The translations under genes were made by a program, and so were the position numbers. From the NCBI GenBank assembly GCA_964017195.1, contig OZ024897.1, positions 35,561,536 through 35,625,535 on the forward strand: a stretch of DNA of 64,000 bases, read 5' to 3'. Positions within the stretch are counted from its first letter, which is position 1; each line of letters starts with the position of its first letter. This DNA comes from Siderastrea radians (lineage: Eukaryota; Cnidaria; Anthozoa; Scleractinia; Rhizangiidae). Shown here piece after piece: positions 8,501-18,504 of the stretch. A model generated the notes under the pieces. The model did not search any database, had not been told where the DNA came from, and saw nothing but the letters and a program-made list of their open reading frames with translations.

Positions 8501-11500
8501 CTTTCACCCATAATTTTACAGAGTTATCACAGGTCAGGAAAAATACAATATTATTCTTGAAGGTCAGAGAAAAGTCACAGGATTGTATTCTGAGTCAGGA
8601 AAAATTTTAAAAAGAAGATAGTCAGGGAATATGAAAGGTTAAACAGTATCGATATATTTATATCAAAGGGAGAGAAAAATTTCAGATCACTTTCATCTCG
8701 GCAATAGGACAGCTTTAAAGGACAGCTTTAAGGGAAGGTTGGAGGCCACCACTATCTGCAGTGTTTTATAGCATGACTTGTTTTGGGAAAGAGATATAGC
8801 CAAGAGTTATATTAGGGCATATATTTTAAAATGCCTAAACAAAATATTATTTAAACAAGAGTGACGTTTTTATTTTTCTTAGTTGTCAAAAAGGAGTAAT
8901 TGATGATATTACTGTTTTATTTCAGATAGCACTGCTCTGTCATGTGCCAAGCTCATGTGGGAAATGGGGAGCAAGAATCCTGTTAAAGTTATAAAAGGTG
9001 ATACTATTATCTTATCATATTTCTAATTCCTTATTTTCTAAAAAAAAGAACTACTATTTCTCCAAATGAATTTAGTTTCAATTCATTGTTTTGCTGGGGG
9101 GGGGGGGGGGGGAAGGGATGGTGCAGTTGAAAGGGTGCTTGCCTCCTACCTGTGTGGCCTGGGTTTTAATAAATCCTGACTTGGTGCCGATGGTGGGAAC
9201 ATAACTGCCAAGTATATGTAAATAAAGTGTCAAATTTTAGGTCATTTGAACTGTTAATGCTCAGATTTGCTTCATTTTCTGAGGTTCTTGTGTGTTTATT
9301 TCAACAATGGCCTTTAACCAAGGATGTGAACCACGTGGCTAAAAAAACCTGCCTGTAACTTGGAATTCTTCCTTAATCTGGCACGACGAACAGAAAAAAT
9401 GCAAGACAAATAATTTTTGTGGAATGAATTGTAGCTAATATGCATGCAGAAAATGAAGCAAATCAGAGTGTTAACAGTTAAAATGACCTAAAATTTGACA
9501 CTTTATTTACATATACTTGGCAGTTATGTTTCCAGCCCCTCAATTGTTGTTCCCTGCTGTACTTCATTTCTTCACTTCAAAAACCTCTACAGCAGGCACC
9601 TTGATCTGTAAAGTGGACCTTTTGAAAGTCCAAACTCCATCAGTCCCAGTGAAGAAAGATCCCATCCTTGCCATTCTTGTGTTTAGGTGGATATGAAGAA
9701 TTCTCAGCACTGTACCCATTCCTTCGTACTCAGAAGATCATCTACATGCCTAGGGTAAGCAATATAATTTTATATTGTTACACTCAGAACTAACATCAGT
9801 CATCGCTGCTTAATGTTGTCGCCAGCTAATACATCAATCTGTGTCAATGAGTGATAAGGTAATTGAAGTTATACCTTCACATAATTATACTTTATTTGAT
9901 TTTAATATCTTCAATATCATTATCATCGCTCATTAAAATAGCAAAATGCTAATTGTCATTGTCATTGTCATCACCATAATGATCACCCTGCTCATCACCA
10001 TCATTATCATTATCATCCTCCTCCTCCTCCTCCTCATCATCATCATCATCATCACCATGCTCAATGTAATTATAATTACTAACATCATCTTCGTCAGCAT
10101 CATTATTATTGTTGCCAGCAGCACCACTGTTATTTCAAAGTGCACATTTTGATGCACCATCGAAGTCATTGCGCATTATGCACCATCAAATAGTATTTAA
10201 GTGCACAAACCATAAAGGATTAAAGGTTTTATAAAGGATTTAATTCCTTTTTGACAGGAGTTGGATGTAGTTTTTACCTACCCACTGGAGATAATCCCTG
10301 GCTTCTTGTATGTGGCAACATTTCAACAATCCCAGGACCACAGAATTATCAAGGATCTTAAGGTCAAGGCAAATGTGATCGTTGCAAAAGAAAATGACAA
10401 AGTGTAAGTCCCTTTTAATTTCTGTATGAGAATGTATCTGGCTATAAGTCTTTGAATACAGCTGGAAGTAGATGCAGGTTAGGCTGTCACAAGGGGATGG
10501 GGGGGGGGGGGGCAAATGTCCTGCTTCACATATGCTTTAATTCTGGTTCCCACCCTATTTTTGTTGCCCTTCCCCCCCTTGTGCTTTTTTGATTGCTTAG
10601 TATTATGCAACATTGTGCAGTTTTATCCTACATGTATTTATCATACTTCTTACCCTTGGGAATCCCTCTTCTTACCCTTGGGAATCCCTCTTCTTACCCT
10701 TGGGAATCCCTCTTTGTACCCTTGGGAATCCCTCTTCCTACCCTTGGGAATCCCTCTTCTTACCCTTGGGAATCCCTCTTCTTACCCTTGGGAATCCCTC
10801 TTCCTACCCTTGGGAATCCCTCTTCCTACCCTTGGGAATCCCTCTTCTTACCCTTGGGAATCCCTCTTCTTACCCTTGGGAATCCCTCTTCCTACCCTTG
10901 GGAATCCCTCTTCTTACCCTTGGGAATCCCTGTTCCTACCCTGTGGACTCCCACCTCACACACACTTCCCCACGCTTGTTTCCCTCCACTCAGAGGTTGC
11001 CTACGAGCAAAATATAAGCAGGATGTCAACTTGCTTAGCTGGTGACATTTGTTTCACAAAGAACGTTGGGGAGGAGGGAGTTGAAGTTAGTCAGGTGACG
11101 AGGTCTGACTGAGGTCTCTGCCTTCCTCAGCCGGGGGAGGGGGGTTAGATTGACTGGTGCACTCATACAAACAACAGCCTCAGCTATGTAGGGTAGGGCA
11201 CACGTTTTGGTAACAGCATCTCTCCAATGTTTTATGAGCAACTGCAAAAATTCCTCATTGATAATGTCGGCTCCTAGATGTAAGCTGTGCCTTTGACTGG
11301 CTCCTTATGATTGACCTAAATTACAATCACGATTAAGATGTATTGCGGCTACCCCTTAACATACTAAAACAGTAAATTTTTCCACCTTTTCTTATACTGC
11401 AGGTACAAAAATGGCACCCCTTTCGGAAAGAACCGTATAGCCCATTATAGAGAGTAATCCCCCACCCCCCCTCAGGAGTCATTGGAAGATTGGAATTTTT

Positions 11501-14500
11501 ACCTCTACTCCTGCGTTGCTGTAGCCTCCCACGCATGCTTGGGAGGCTATAGTTGCTGTGCATTGCCGAATGCAGTTTCTCATAGCAATTATCGATTTGT
11601 GTTCTTATTTGATTTTAAGTGTGAGCGTTTGTTAGGTTAGGCCCCACTTCGAAGGAACCCATCGCTAATGCTGTTTAATTTGTCCTTGTAGTTTTTCTCC
11701 AGAAAGCACGACGCTAGGTCGAGAGGACAAACGAGTTAAGCAAGTGCTGACCGTGGCAATTGACGATAAGGGTGAAGAAGATCTCTACTCACACTTAACA
11801 GACATAATTAATTTTATTGGTAAGAAACGAGGCTGAATGAGCAGATTGAACGCAGTTGTAATCAGTCATTAGTCAGTCAACCGATTAATCCTAGTCTAAT
11901 CCTGTCCGTCCGTCCGCCAATTCATCAATCAATCAAGCAAGAAAACGAGAAAGCAATCAAACAGACTTAATTTATAAAGGAAATCTATTTAGTGGGTAGC
12001 ACCAAAAACTCCTAGGACCAAATGCAAATAATGTCCAGTATAAAGGCGGTGGTTTTTGCCTAAGAGTTTAACAATATACAGTAGTCACATTTTGCTCAGA
12101 GAGATATACATACGTCTGCGACTTGCAAAGGTACACCTCGTAGCTTTTGAAGTCGGCTGTTTGTAACGATTTTTTGGGAAACCAAAACAAAGTAGTGTCC
12201 TTCAACCAATCACAACAAGCGTACTTAGTGCAATGAACCAATGAGAAATCCACGCTTAGCACTGGAAATCGTGTAGACTGTGCCAAGCGCTGGAAATGGA
12301 TTCGACCTGACGAAGGGCTAACGCTCGAAACGTCAGCTTTCAATCTCTTTACGGTGGCCCATTTACATTATCAACTCAGTTGATAAATCTAAAGTCTTCA
12401 GGGCTCGAGACTAACTTTTCAGCTTAGTAGCCTAGTGGCTAGTGAGAGGTTTGATTTCACTAGCCAAAATAAATTTTCAGTAGCCAGACGTTTTTGCACA
12501 ATCTCATACTGTGTTCAATGTGTCCAATTTTTAGCCGAGTGAAGTACTGTAAACATGCCTTTCTGTAATCTCTAGAGTGGAGAACTTGAATGTTGACTAT
12601 TCTTTCCAACGGTTAAAGATCCTCACACGCAGAATACAAAGTACTACGTGCCTTCAGGGCAAATTCCCAGGTGCGATGTAGCTAACCACTGAGCTACGAG
12701 AACTCTCGTGGTGAGCGATGGTCAATTGTGGGCTGACACAATGACTCATCGCGCAGTCACACTGTGCCAATGAACACACACATTTAACTGCATCACGCAG
12801 TCACGAAGAATGAGACAACTAAAATCGCAATAACGTACAGATAAACGTTGAGAAGACAAGATTAATACCGTATGAACATACTAACCTACAGAGAAACGCT
12901 ATAAGCAATGTCGTCTTATCGTACAAATGTACTAACACACTGGAAACCTTAGGAAGAGCAGAACAATGTCATGCGAAGGTGCTACATCAGAGTGCTACAT
13001 GTAACATACAAAGAAACGTTCAGAAGGCTAGACTAATAAATCGACGAACCTACTTACGTACGGAGAAACGTTGTGAAGCAATGTGAAGACGTTACGTAGA
13101 GAGAAACGCTGGGAAGAGAAACTATTGTACGAACGTAGCAATTAATGGAAAAAGGTTGATAACAGAAGATTAAAGAATTGTGTGAACCTACTAACGTGTA
13201 GACAAATATCATAAGAACGCACTTATGGACCTTTCAAGGAAACGTATGGTGAAACGTTCTGAAGACGGCTAATTTCGTTCCAACGTAGAAGTGACGGACA
13301 AAACGCTGCCATCTGAGACAAGAATTACTAGGGAAAAACGTTGAGAGGACAAAACAAGTATCATACCAACATGACGATATCCTTTTACGGAATAAGTTTT
13401 AGTTTCTGCCGACTCAATTTGCTTTTGGGATCCGATCATCAGAAGCAATATTTAGTTTGGTTTCCATCCGGTGCTTTAGTGCTTTGAAATTTTTACTAGC
13501 CAAAATGGCTAGTCAAAGCGCAAAACTCACTAGCCAAAACGGAATTTCTACTAGTCTGTGACGAGTTGGCTACCGTTAGTCTCGAGCCCTGGTCTTTCTG
13601 GAAATCGTGCAACCGGTGCCAAGCCACTGCGCACATCCCCATATTCCACTGAATGCAATTTTAATTTGAAAGAAAAAAAAACTCAGCGTACCCCGCCTCA
13701 GAGGTGAAATAAACTTGTCACAGAACAAACCCGCATAGAACTTATTTTGTGGAGGTCAATTGCTTTGTGTTCGAGTAGACGTGAATCGAACTAACAAAAT
13801 GACTCTGTTATTGAGAGTATAAGTTACTTAATGACTGCTTTCATAGGCTGCTTCCTTTCTTTTTCGTCCATTCCCGGACTTGTATCGGGGGTGTGGAATA
13901 TTGGGTTGCCCTGTGTTCTGAAATGTCTCCAAGGCGTTGTGACGCTTTCTCGATCTTTTATCCCTTTGTTGCATTTCAGATGATCATCAAACTAAAGATG
14001 GCCGAACAGTTCTTTTGAGTTCTACACTGGGTATAAGTCGCAGTGTGACGGTAGCAATTGCTTATTACATGTGGAATAAGAAAGTTTCCCTGAAGGTAAA
14101 TACAGCTATTCACGCTACCAACTTTTAATAAGAACCATATTTAATTACTATATACCGTATTTTCTCGATTGGGTTATTGCATTTGAAATCCCCCCCCCCC
14201 CCCGCTCCCCGTTGAGGACTGTTCTTTTACACTTACCCCAAAGAAATCCGCTGAAAATGTCTTCACCCCACAGATATCCTCTAAAAAATTACTGTCCCCT
14301 CAAGAATTCCTTTAGAAATGTGCTTGCCCACGAAGAATTCCATGAAATTTCACTTCACGGGTATTAAGGAATGCCATTAAAAATGTGGGTATTATCCCCA
14401 AACAATCCATTTTTGTTCAATCATACCCGTGAAGAATTCCTGTATTTTCAACCCTACCCCTTAAAGTGCCACTGGGACGAAAATTCATAGGTTTATTTCG

Positions 14501-17500
14501 GCCAAATTCTGTCGCAGAATATCGCGTTTTGTTCATATTTCTCCAGAAAACTGAACAACAAACCTTCCATCCTAATATTTTTTAGCTCCAAAGTCGCGTA
14601 AAATGTGTCCGCCATTACTGAAAACGTGTTCCTGGGTGATTGCGCAATTTAATAGCTTGTGACGTCAGAGGCTCACCTCAGTCGGGTTTCCTTGTGTTTT
14701 GACTGAAGATGTCTACCGTCGACTGCGAGACCTCCGAAGAGTATTTCTACAATTCGAAACAGTCTTTAGCTTCCGAAGCCTCTGAGGATTCGTTTCATTC
14801 GGCAAATGAAGAATTTTTCTTACCGTACAATGTAAGAACTGATGTGAGGTTTCAACTAATAATGTTGTCAACAAACTGTTTAAAGTTTTTTTTTCTCGCC
14901 ATATTATTTGAGTTATTTGGCGGGAGTTAAAAACATAAGCGAAATATGCTTAGACAATGATTGTAGTTCAGGCCCCAGTTGCTCAAAAAGTGGATAACTC
15001 TTTTTCAACGGAAAAATCGCTGTCCGGTGGATAAAATTTATCGCTTCATCCATTCCAAGATAAGTTGTGTAACTTTTATCCACTGGAAACCTGTAGCAAA
15101 ATAGACATGGCTATTCGAAGAATTGATCTTTTAAGCTGTTGAAATTTAGACAAAACACCTATGAAAACTTTGATGCTCGCGAAAATTCTCAACCATGGGT
15201 CGATCGATGTTACTGTTGGTGTGGGAGAAAATAAAAGAAGCGATACTTTGTCTGCCTTTGTTTATGTTCATTATATATTATTAAAAAAAGCATTGAAATT
15301 TTTGGCCATTCTTGGCATAGTCTGGGAAACTTTCTTGAAAAACCGTAATTGTTGTAATCAGCTGGCAGGCAGCTTATCGTGTCTATCATAGTACAGTGGT
15401 CACTCAACACATTGAAACACAAGTGCTTGGCCCTGCTAAATATTTTAAACAGTTTTTATAGAATTCTATTTCTGAGCCGAAAGAAGTGAAATAAATCAAA
15501 ACCTTTTTTTTTCAAGAACTGGAGGCCTTGTGTGACCGTAATCTAAATATTTTTAGTCAAAATTAAAAGCCACAAGGAAAATTTTCCGCTGCTCAACAAC
15601 AACATGCGGACCGCCGAGGAAACGAAGCTTTCGCTTGCCTTATTCGCTGCGTAAAAATAATAACTTGACATTTAATCATTTTTCTTAGTAGTTCATTTAC
15701 TAAGATTGCTATGACAGGTAAAAATAAATAACATTGTTAAACCCTTAGGCAAATAGTGGCGTGTGATATTTTTTCCCAACTTCAATTTCCACGCACCGGC
15801 GATCCGATCTATTAAAGCCTTTATCTCGAACAACAACAACAACATTTTATTTGCATTTCCAATCACAAATGCCATTGCACATAGAAAGGAGAAAGAAAAA
15901 AAGTTGCAAAATCGATTAATTTACAATTCCTGTGTCTATTGATCCATTTCTTTATGCAAAAGCTTCGTAAATGAAGTAACCTAATTTTTTACAAGTGAAA
16001 GCGTCAATGCTATTTAAGAGAAATACAATTTTAAGAATCGAAATCGGAATATTTACTAATAATATCGGCCATTAAAGATTTTCTAATTGCATCATATCTA
16101 TTGCAAGATAAGAGGAAGTGTACTTCGTTTTCAACTTCATTTGAGCTGCAGCATTGACAAATTCTCAGATGTTCAGGGAGTTTAGGGGTGGAATGTCTTC
16201 CATTTTCAATTCTTAACCATCTTAGGTTGTAATTACCTAACCTAAGTTTTGCTACTGCCCAAACAATAATGTCAATCGACTGTTCACTGACAGGGAATAA
16301 AGAGAGAAAAGTTTCTCCACATTCAGGATGGTATGCTGTAAAATAAATGTCCATGCTTCTAAGCGATTGCTGCTCTGAAATTAACACACGCGGAATTAAA
16401 AAAGGAAAAGATAAGCAGTACAAACTATATCAGCTTAATCACAGCGGTCAGGATTGCATTCACCGAGGATCTTCGCGCCAGCAGACGGCAGAACTGAAAG
16501 GGTTTTCCACGACGATAATAAATTTCAAAATACGTTAAAAGAAAATCAGTTTTGCACAATGGTGGATGCGTTAAAGAAGAAACAAACTATCACTTCAACT
16601 GCGTTATAAGATTAGGTAAGTTACCTTTCGTCTTGTTCGCGCAGATAATGTTTTTTTCCGGTCCTTTTTTCCATATAGTTGGAATGGGCAATGGTATGAT
16701 CGACCTCTGGGATCTTGCGACATGAAAAGCCTTCTGGAACAACTCGTCCGTGAAGTGATCAAAATGCCTCTCGGGTTGAAATTCGCACTGTGTGTGAGTA
16801 CGAACATTGTCCTTTTTTCCATTGCGGGTCCGCTCGCAGGGCTTCAATGAAGGAAAATACCAGCTCGGTGGTTGGATTTATTGTTGTAACATTGTACAAC
16901 ACAAGTACTACCTGTCATTACTGCTGCAGCAAGGAAGATTTCAAAGTCGTAAACAAACACTTGGCAAGAAATCTTTCCTCGAGGACAATTTACTTTCCCG
17001 TGGCAAGTAACCATGTGAAGGCACTAGGTTTGAGGTGAGCCTCTGACGTCACTTCCGCTCATTCGCAAGCCAGCTTCCGGAACAAGGGCCAGTAATGGCG
17101 GCCGCAAAATCTCGACAAAAACCGTCCGAAAAAAGCGACTTCTAGTTGTCGTAATAAGTTAAAATTTGGCGTGGTGACTAAGAACCACAAACTATGTTCG
17201 AAAATGTAAAAATATGGAATACCAAAATTCTGGTCTCAGTGGCACTTTAAGAACTCCACTGCTTTTTCACCTTACCCCGAAAGAATTCCACTGTTCCTCA
17301 GCAGGGGAGTGGGGTGCGCATATTAAATGCAATGGCCCTTTAAGCACCACCCTTCGAATACGTGCCCACTTGGTGTCATGAAAATTGAAAAAGCCATCGG
17401 TCCCTCACCAATGAAAAAAAAGTTAGAAACAATATATGAGGTAAGAGAAGGTTGAATTCACTCGCCGTTTACTGCCAAGCAACAATAGATTGTCGAAACG

Positions 17501-18504
17501 GTAGACGGTTCATTGATGGTGAAGTGGAAAAATACCGCTAGATTTGAAATAAGTGTTTCTTGGAGAAAATACGGTTTTAATACAACCTCTCTCCTAAACT
17601 TGAGTATAAGAACTTCGAAGTTACCAGAAACGGACTACCCTGCGAGCAGAGGCCCTTCGATCTTCCTACATAAGTCAAGAAGACTCTTCCCGACTTATCT
17701 AGGAAGATCGAAGGGCCTCTGCTCGCAAAGTAGAAACGGACCAGCTTTTTCTCAGTCGTAATACGACTAAGAACAGCAATGAAATCGGCTGCCAGTTCGC
17801 TAACATTACAGTTAGCGCGTAGAAAATAGTGTATTCTCATAAGAAAGTATTTTGATTTTTATTCTGCGTGTATACTGCAATAAAGCGTGACAATTACGAA
17901 CGTTGAAAGAAATCTTTTTGTTCAAATCAGTGACGTCGGTAGTCCAAAAATAGACGGATTTTCTTTAAAACGTACTTGTTGCAAGGAGTAATATGAAATG
18001 TTCTGCAGGTCCCAGAGGTCGTTCTTTGTTTTTCGTAAACGAACTGAGGTTGTAGTTCGTTGTCGTCCGCTACGCGGCTCAAACGCATTAAGACTTCGCA
18101 TGCGCTTCCAAAGATGTCTATCCATGAAAAAAACGAACCAATACCCAATCAGATAAATAAATAAATAAATACTTTATTAAATCCTCCCGATGGGCTTTTC
18201 AGAATTTAATTACATACATCAATATATAATAATGTAAATATACATAAAACAGCTAAAAAAATTATTACTTGTCCTTCTTAAAATGTTCCTTTAAGGCTAG
18301 TTTGAAACTAGCCAAGGAATCGATACATCTAATACTTTCAATCACTGTGTGTGTTGCGATTGTATTTTTCAGGATGCATACAATCACGTGAAGAAATGCA
18401 GAGAAAACATGCAACTAACCAGAGGATTTATTGAGCAGTTGTCGCGTTGGGAAGAAAAGATGTTTGGTTCAATTGTCACTGATATCAGTGAACCAGGTTA
18501 TTAA
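5533..18504 (+). CDS. STYXL1: STYXL1 (MK-STYX): rhodanese plus pseudophosphatase protein, 10 exons
   Basis: Coding exons: 5533-5592, 6033-6081, 7067-7128, 8236-8335, 8926-8997, 9687-9754, 10258-10403, 11692-11819, 13980-14095 and 18373-18504 (TAA). All introns are GT-AG, the phases close, and the sum is 310 residues, like the human protein. The start is MSSTGILLYECTEVYNILNQ. A rhodanese-like domain follows (LSDPNYLLLLDTRESHDYNE to GGYEEFSALYPFLRTQKIIY), then a dual-specificity-phosphatase fold beginning ELDVVFTYPLEIIPGFLYV. The signature loop is SSTLGISRS, so the catalytic His-Cys is Ser-Ser while Gly and Arg remain. The protein should bind but not hydrolyse phospho-substrates. In mammals MK-STYX acts on stress-granule assembly and with the mitochondrial phosphatase PTPMT1; that role is inferred here. 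Introns are loaded with transposons. Confidence 0.93.
6370..6695 (-). mobile_element. tRNA-derived SINE
   Basis: Read on the minus strand it begins GGGAGCATGGTGGTGTAGTG, then GTTAGCATG (A-box-like) and GGCAGTTCGAGGCCC (B-box-like), the internal pol III promoter of a tRNA head. A non-tRNA body follows, running towards 6370. It sits in STYXL1 intron 2. Boundaries are approximate. Confidence 0.65.
6780..7035 (+). mobile_element. tRNA-like SINE with fold-back leader
   Basis: A tRNA-like block at about 6892-6962 has an A box (TTAGCTCAATTAGTTAGAG) and B box (GGTTCGAATCC) and can fold as a cloverleaf. Acceptor and T-stem pairing cannot both be satisfied, so it is unlikely to be a working tRNA gene. 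The body that follows (CTGCATAAGTTGCGTTAATA onwards) recurs inverted at 40296-40370, showing a dispersed family. Directly upstream is a separate hairpin (about 6816-6885) with arms TTAAATTGGTTCGTAATA. Confidence 0.55.
8107..8126. repeat. Poly-C tract
   Basis: A run of C in STYXL1 intron 3. Similar G or C homopolymers occur at about 9097-9112, 10499-10512, 14190-14203 and 25502-25518. They are assembly-error hot spots and possible G-quadruplex formers. Confidence 0.7.
9097..9200 (+). mobile_element. Degenerate tRNA-derived SINE head
   Basis: After a poly-G run, GGATGGTGCAGTTGAAAGGG and the GCTTGCCTCCTACC to GGCCTGGGTTT part resemble a decayed SINE head with weak A and B boxes. It is truncated by or abuts the fold-back element that follows. 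Confidence 0.4.
9199..9531. mobile_element. Fold-back MITE with ~80-base inverted ends
   Basis: ACATAACTGCCAAGTATATG at the left and its complement at the right (ending about 9528) open inverted arms of about 80 bases with only a few mismatches. They enclose roughly 170 bases of unique loop. There is no coding sequence. It lies in STYXL1 intron 5. Confidence 0.8.
9945..10070. repeat. Trinucleotide microsatellite (ATC/TCC)
   Basis: Runs of ATTGTC, CTC and ATC repeats. The open frames on both strands here translate to homopolymeric Ile/Leu or Met/Arg strings and are not genes. Confidence 0.85.
10640..10948. repeat. 22-bp minisatellite, about 13 copies
   Basis: The unit CTTACCCTTGGGAATCCCTC plus TT is repeated head to tail about 13 times with only single-base variants (for example GTACCC at about 10717, TTCC for TTCT in several copies). 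Because 22 is one more than a multiple of three, each frame cycles through the same 22-residue word, so all three forward frames stay open. It lies in STYXL1 intron 7 and no splice site joins it to the gene. Confidence 0.9.
11385..11475 (-). repeat. Diverged copy of the GGGGTACTCCC dispersed repeat
   Basis: CACCCCTTTCGGAAAGAACC, then GTATAGCCCATTATAGAG, then AGTAATCCCCCACC matches the inverse of the repeat at 3688-3850. It lies inside STYXL1 intron 7. Confidence 0.4.
12160..12398 (+). mobile_element. Penelope-like element terminal-repeat fragment
   Basis: Segment containing a hammerhead core at 12307-12334 followed by the TTTACGGTGGCCCATTTACA type sequence that follows such cores in Penelope-like terminal repeats. 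No coding region remains. It lies in STYXL1 intron 8, directly abutting the next element. Confidence 0.5.
12307..12334 (+). ncRNA. Hammerhead ribozyme core, Penelope type
   Basis: CUGACGA (12307-12313), a compact stem II formed by GGGC and GCUC around UAA, then GAAAC and GUC at the expected cleavage triplet. All core positions of the CUGANGA-GAAA class are present. Similar cores in this window are at 1311-1344 (-) and 30888-30914 (+). Confidence 0.65.
12399..13591. mobile_element. Probable hAT-type non-autonomous element with internal tandem array
   Basis: The ends are CAGGGCTCGAGACTAAC and its complement GTTAGTCTCGAGCCCTG, and CAGGG starts are typical of hAT elements. Subterminal CTAGCCAAAA words occur at both ends (about 12460 and 13490-13545). 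The interior (about 12835-13340) is a degenerate tandem repeat of a 60-70 base unit with AGAGAAACGTT and TACGTAC-like words. A tRNA-like minus-strand scrap (TCGTAGCTCAGTGGTTAGC, about 12680-12705) is also present. A convincing 8-base duplication was not found. Confidence 0.6.
14165..14464. mobile_element. Left half of a split fold-back element
   Basis: Starts GGGTTATTGCATTTGAAATC, then a poly-C run, then repeated CCCC...AAGAATTCC words. Its inverted counterpart is at 17251-17345 (ATTAAATGCAATGGCCC). The Kolobok-like element at 14465-17246 was inserted into it. Confidence 0.5.
14709..14930 (+). CDS. Unrecognised short ORF in the Kolobok-like element
   Basis: 73 codons starting MSTVDCETSEEYFYNSKQSL, then an acidic, Ser-rich stretch (ASEASEDSFHSANEEFF), ending in a hydrophobic tail that probably represents intron readthrough past a GTAAGA donor at about 14831. 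It resembles the acidic first exon of a transposon accessory protein. It lies just inside the left terminal repeat, pointing inward. No family could be named. Confidence 0.35.
   Translation: MSTVDCETSEEYFYNSKQSLASEASEDSFHSANEEFFLPYNVRTDVRFQLIMLSTNCLKFFFLAILFELFGGS
15690..16423 (-). pseudogene. LINE reverse-transcriptase ORF, C-terminal fragment
   Basis: The minus strand encodes AVAKLRLGNYNLRWLRIENG, then HLRICQCCSSNEVENEVHFL and LSCNRYDAIR. This Cys-rich tail with CxxC and H...C spacing closes the second ORF of many LINE-type retrotransposons. The reading frame is open for 130 codons (16423-16031) but lacks the polymerase domain, so it is a 5'-truncated copy. The region downstream to about 15690 includes a (GTT)n run typical of a LINE 3' end. 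Confidence 0.6.
16590..16918 (-). pseudogene. Decayed THAP zinc-finger domain (transposase N-terminus)
   Basis: From an ATG at 16918 the minus strand reads MTGSTCVVQCYNNKSNHRAG and IFLH, then stops. One frame over it continues CERTRNGKKDNVRTHTQCEF, then HFTDELFQKAFHV and PIPTIWKKG. This is the order of a THAP domain: first Cys pair, basic loop, HF motif, then the (I/V)PT(I/V) tail. One zinc-binding Cys before HF is lost, and frame changes break the domain. It supports the Kolobok assignment of the host element. Confidence 0.55.
17640..17729. repeat. Long hairpin
   Basis: GCGAGCAGAGGCCCTTCGAT onward (17640-17676) is the near-exact inverse of 17693-17728, leaving a 16-base loop. Possibly a miniature fold-back element. 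Intron 9 of STYXL1. Confidence 0.7.
18150..18320 (-). mobile_element. 3' end of a LINE-like element with (TTTA)n tail
   Basis: On the minus strand CCCATCGGGAGGATTTAATA precedes a TTTATTTATTT tail, a pattern common to 3' ends of animal LINEs. No coding remains. It lies just upstream of the last STYXL1 exon. Confidence 0.5.

Larger units (their letters stand above)
14465..17246. mobile_element. Kolobok-like DNA transposon, TTAA-flanked, degenerate
   Basis: TTAA lies directly outside both ends (14461-14464 and 17247-17250). The termini are AGTGCCACTG and its complement within long imperfect inverted repeats of roughly 200 bases that include CGTCAGAGGCTCACCTCA and its inverse (about 14660-14680 and 17028-17050). 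A decayed THAP zinc-finger domain reads on the minus strand near the right end. TTAA duplications plus a THAP domain are the hallmarks of the Kolobok superfamily. piggyBac also uses TTAA but does not normally carry THAP. The interior is interrupted by a LINE fragment. The whole lies in STYXL1 intron 9. Confidence 0.65.

Noticed and set aside
9933..10169. ORFs on both strands over the ATC repeats
   Set aside because: Translations are microsatellite products (poly-Met/Arg or poly-Ile/Leu).
10640..10948. CRISPR-like array
   Set aside because: Units are contiguous without unique spacers and lie in an animal intron.
10516..11112. Long overlapping ORFs suggesting a proline/leucine-rich protein
   Set aside because: All three frames are open only because of the 22-bp minisatellite. 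There are no splice links and no similarity outside the repeat.
12391..13599. 8-base target duplication around the hAT-like element
   Set aside because: Flanks AAAGTCTT and GTCTTTCT share only an offset GTCTT, which is not convincing.
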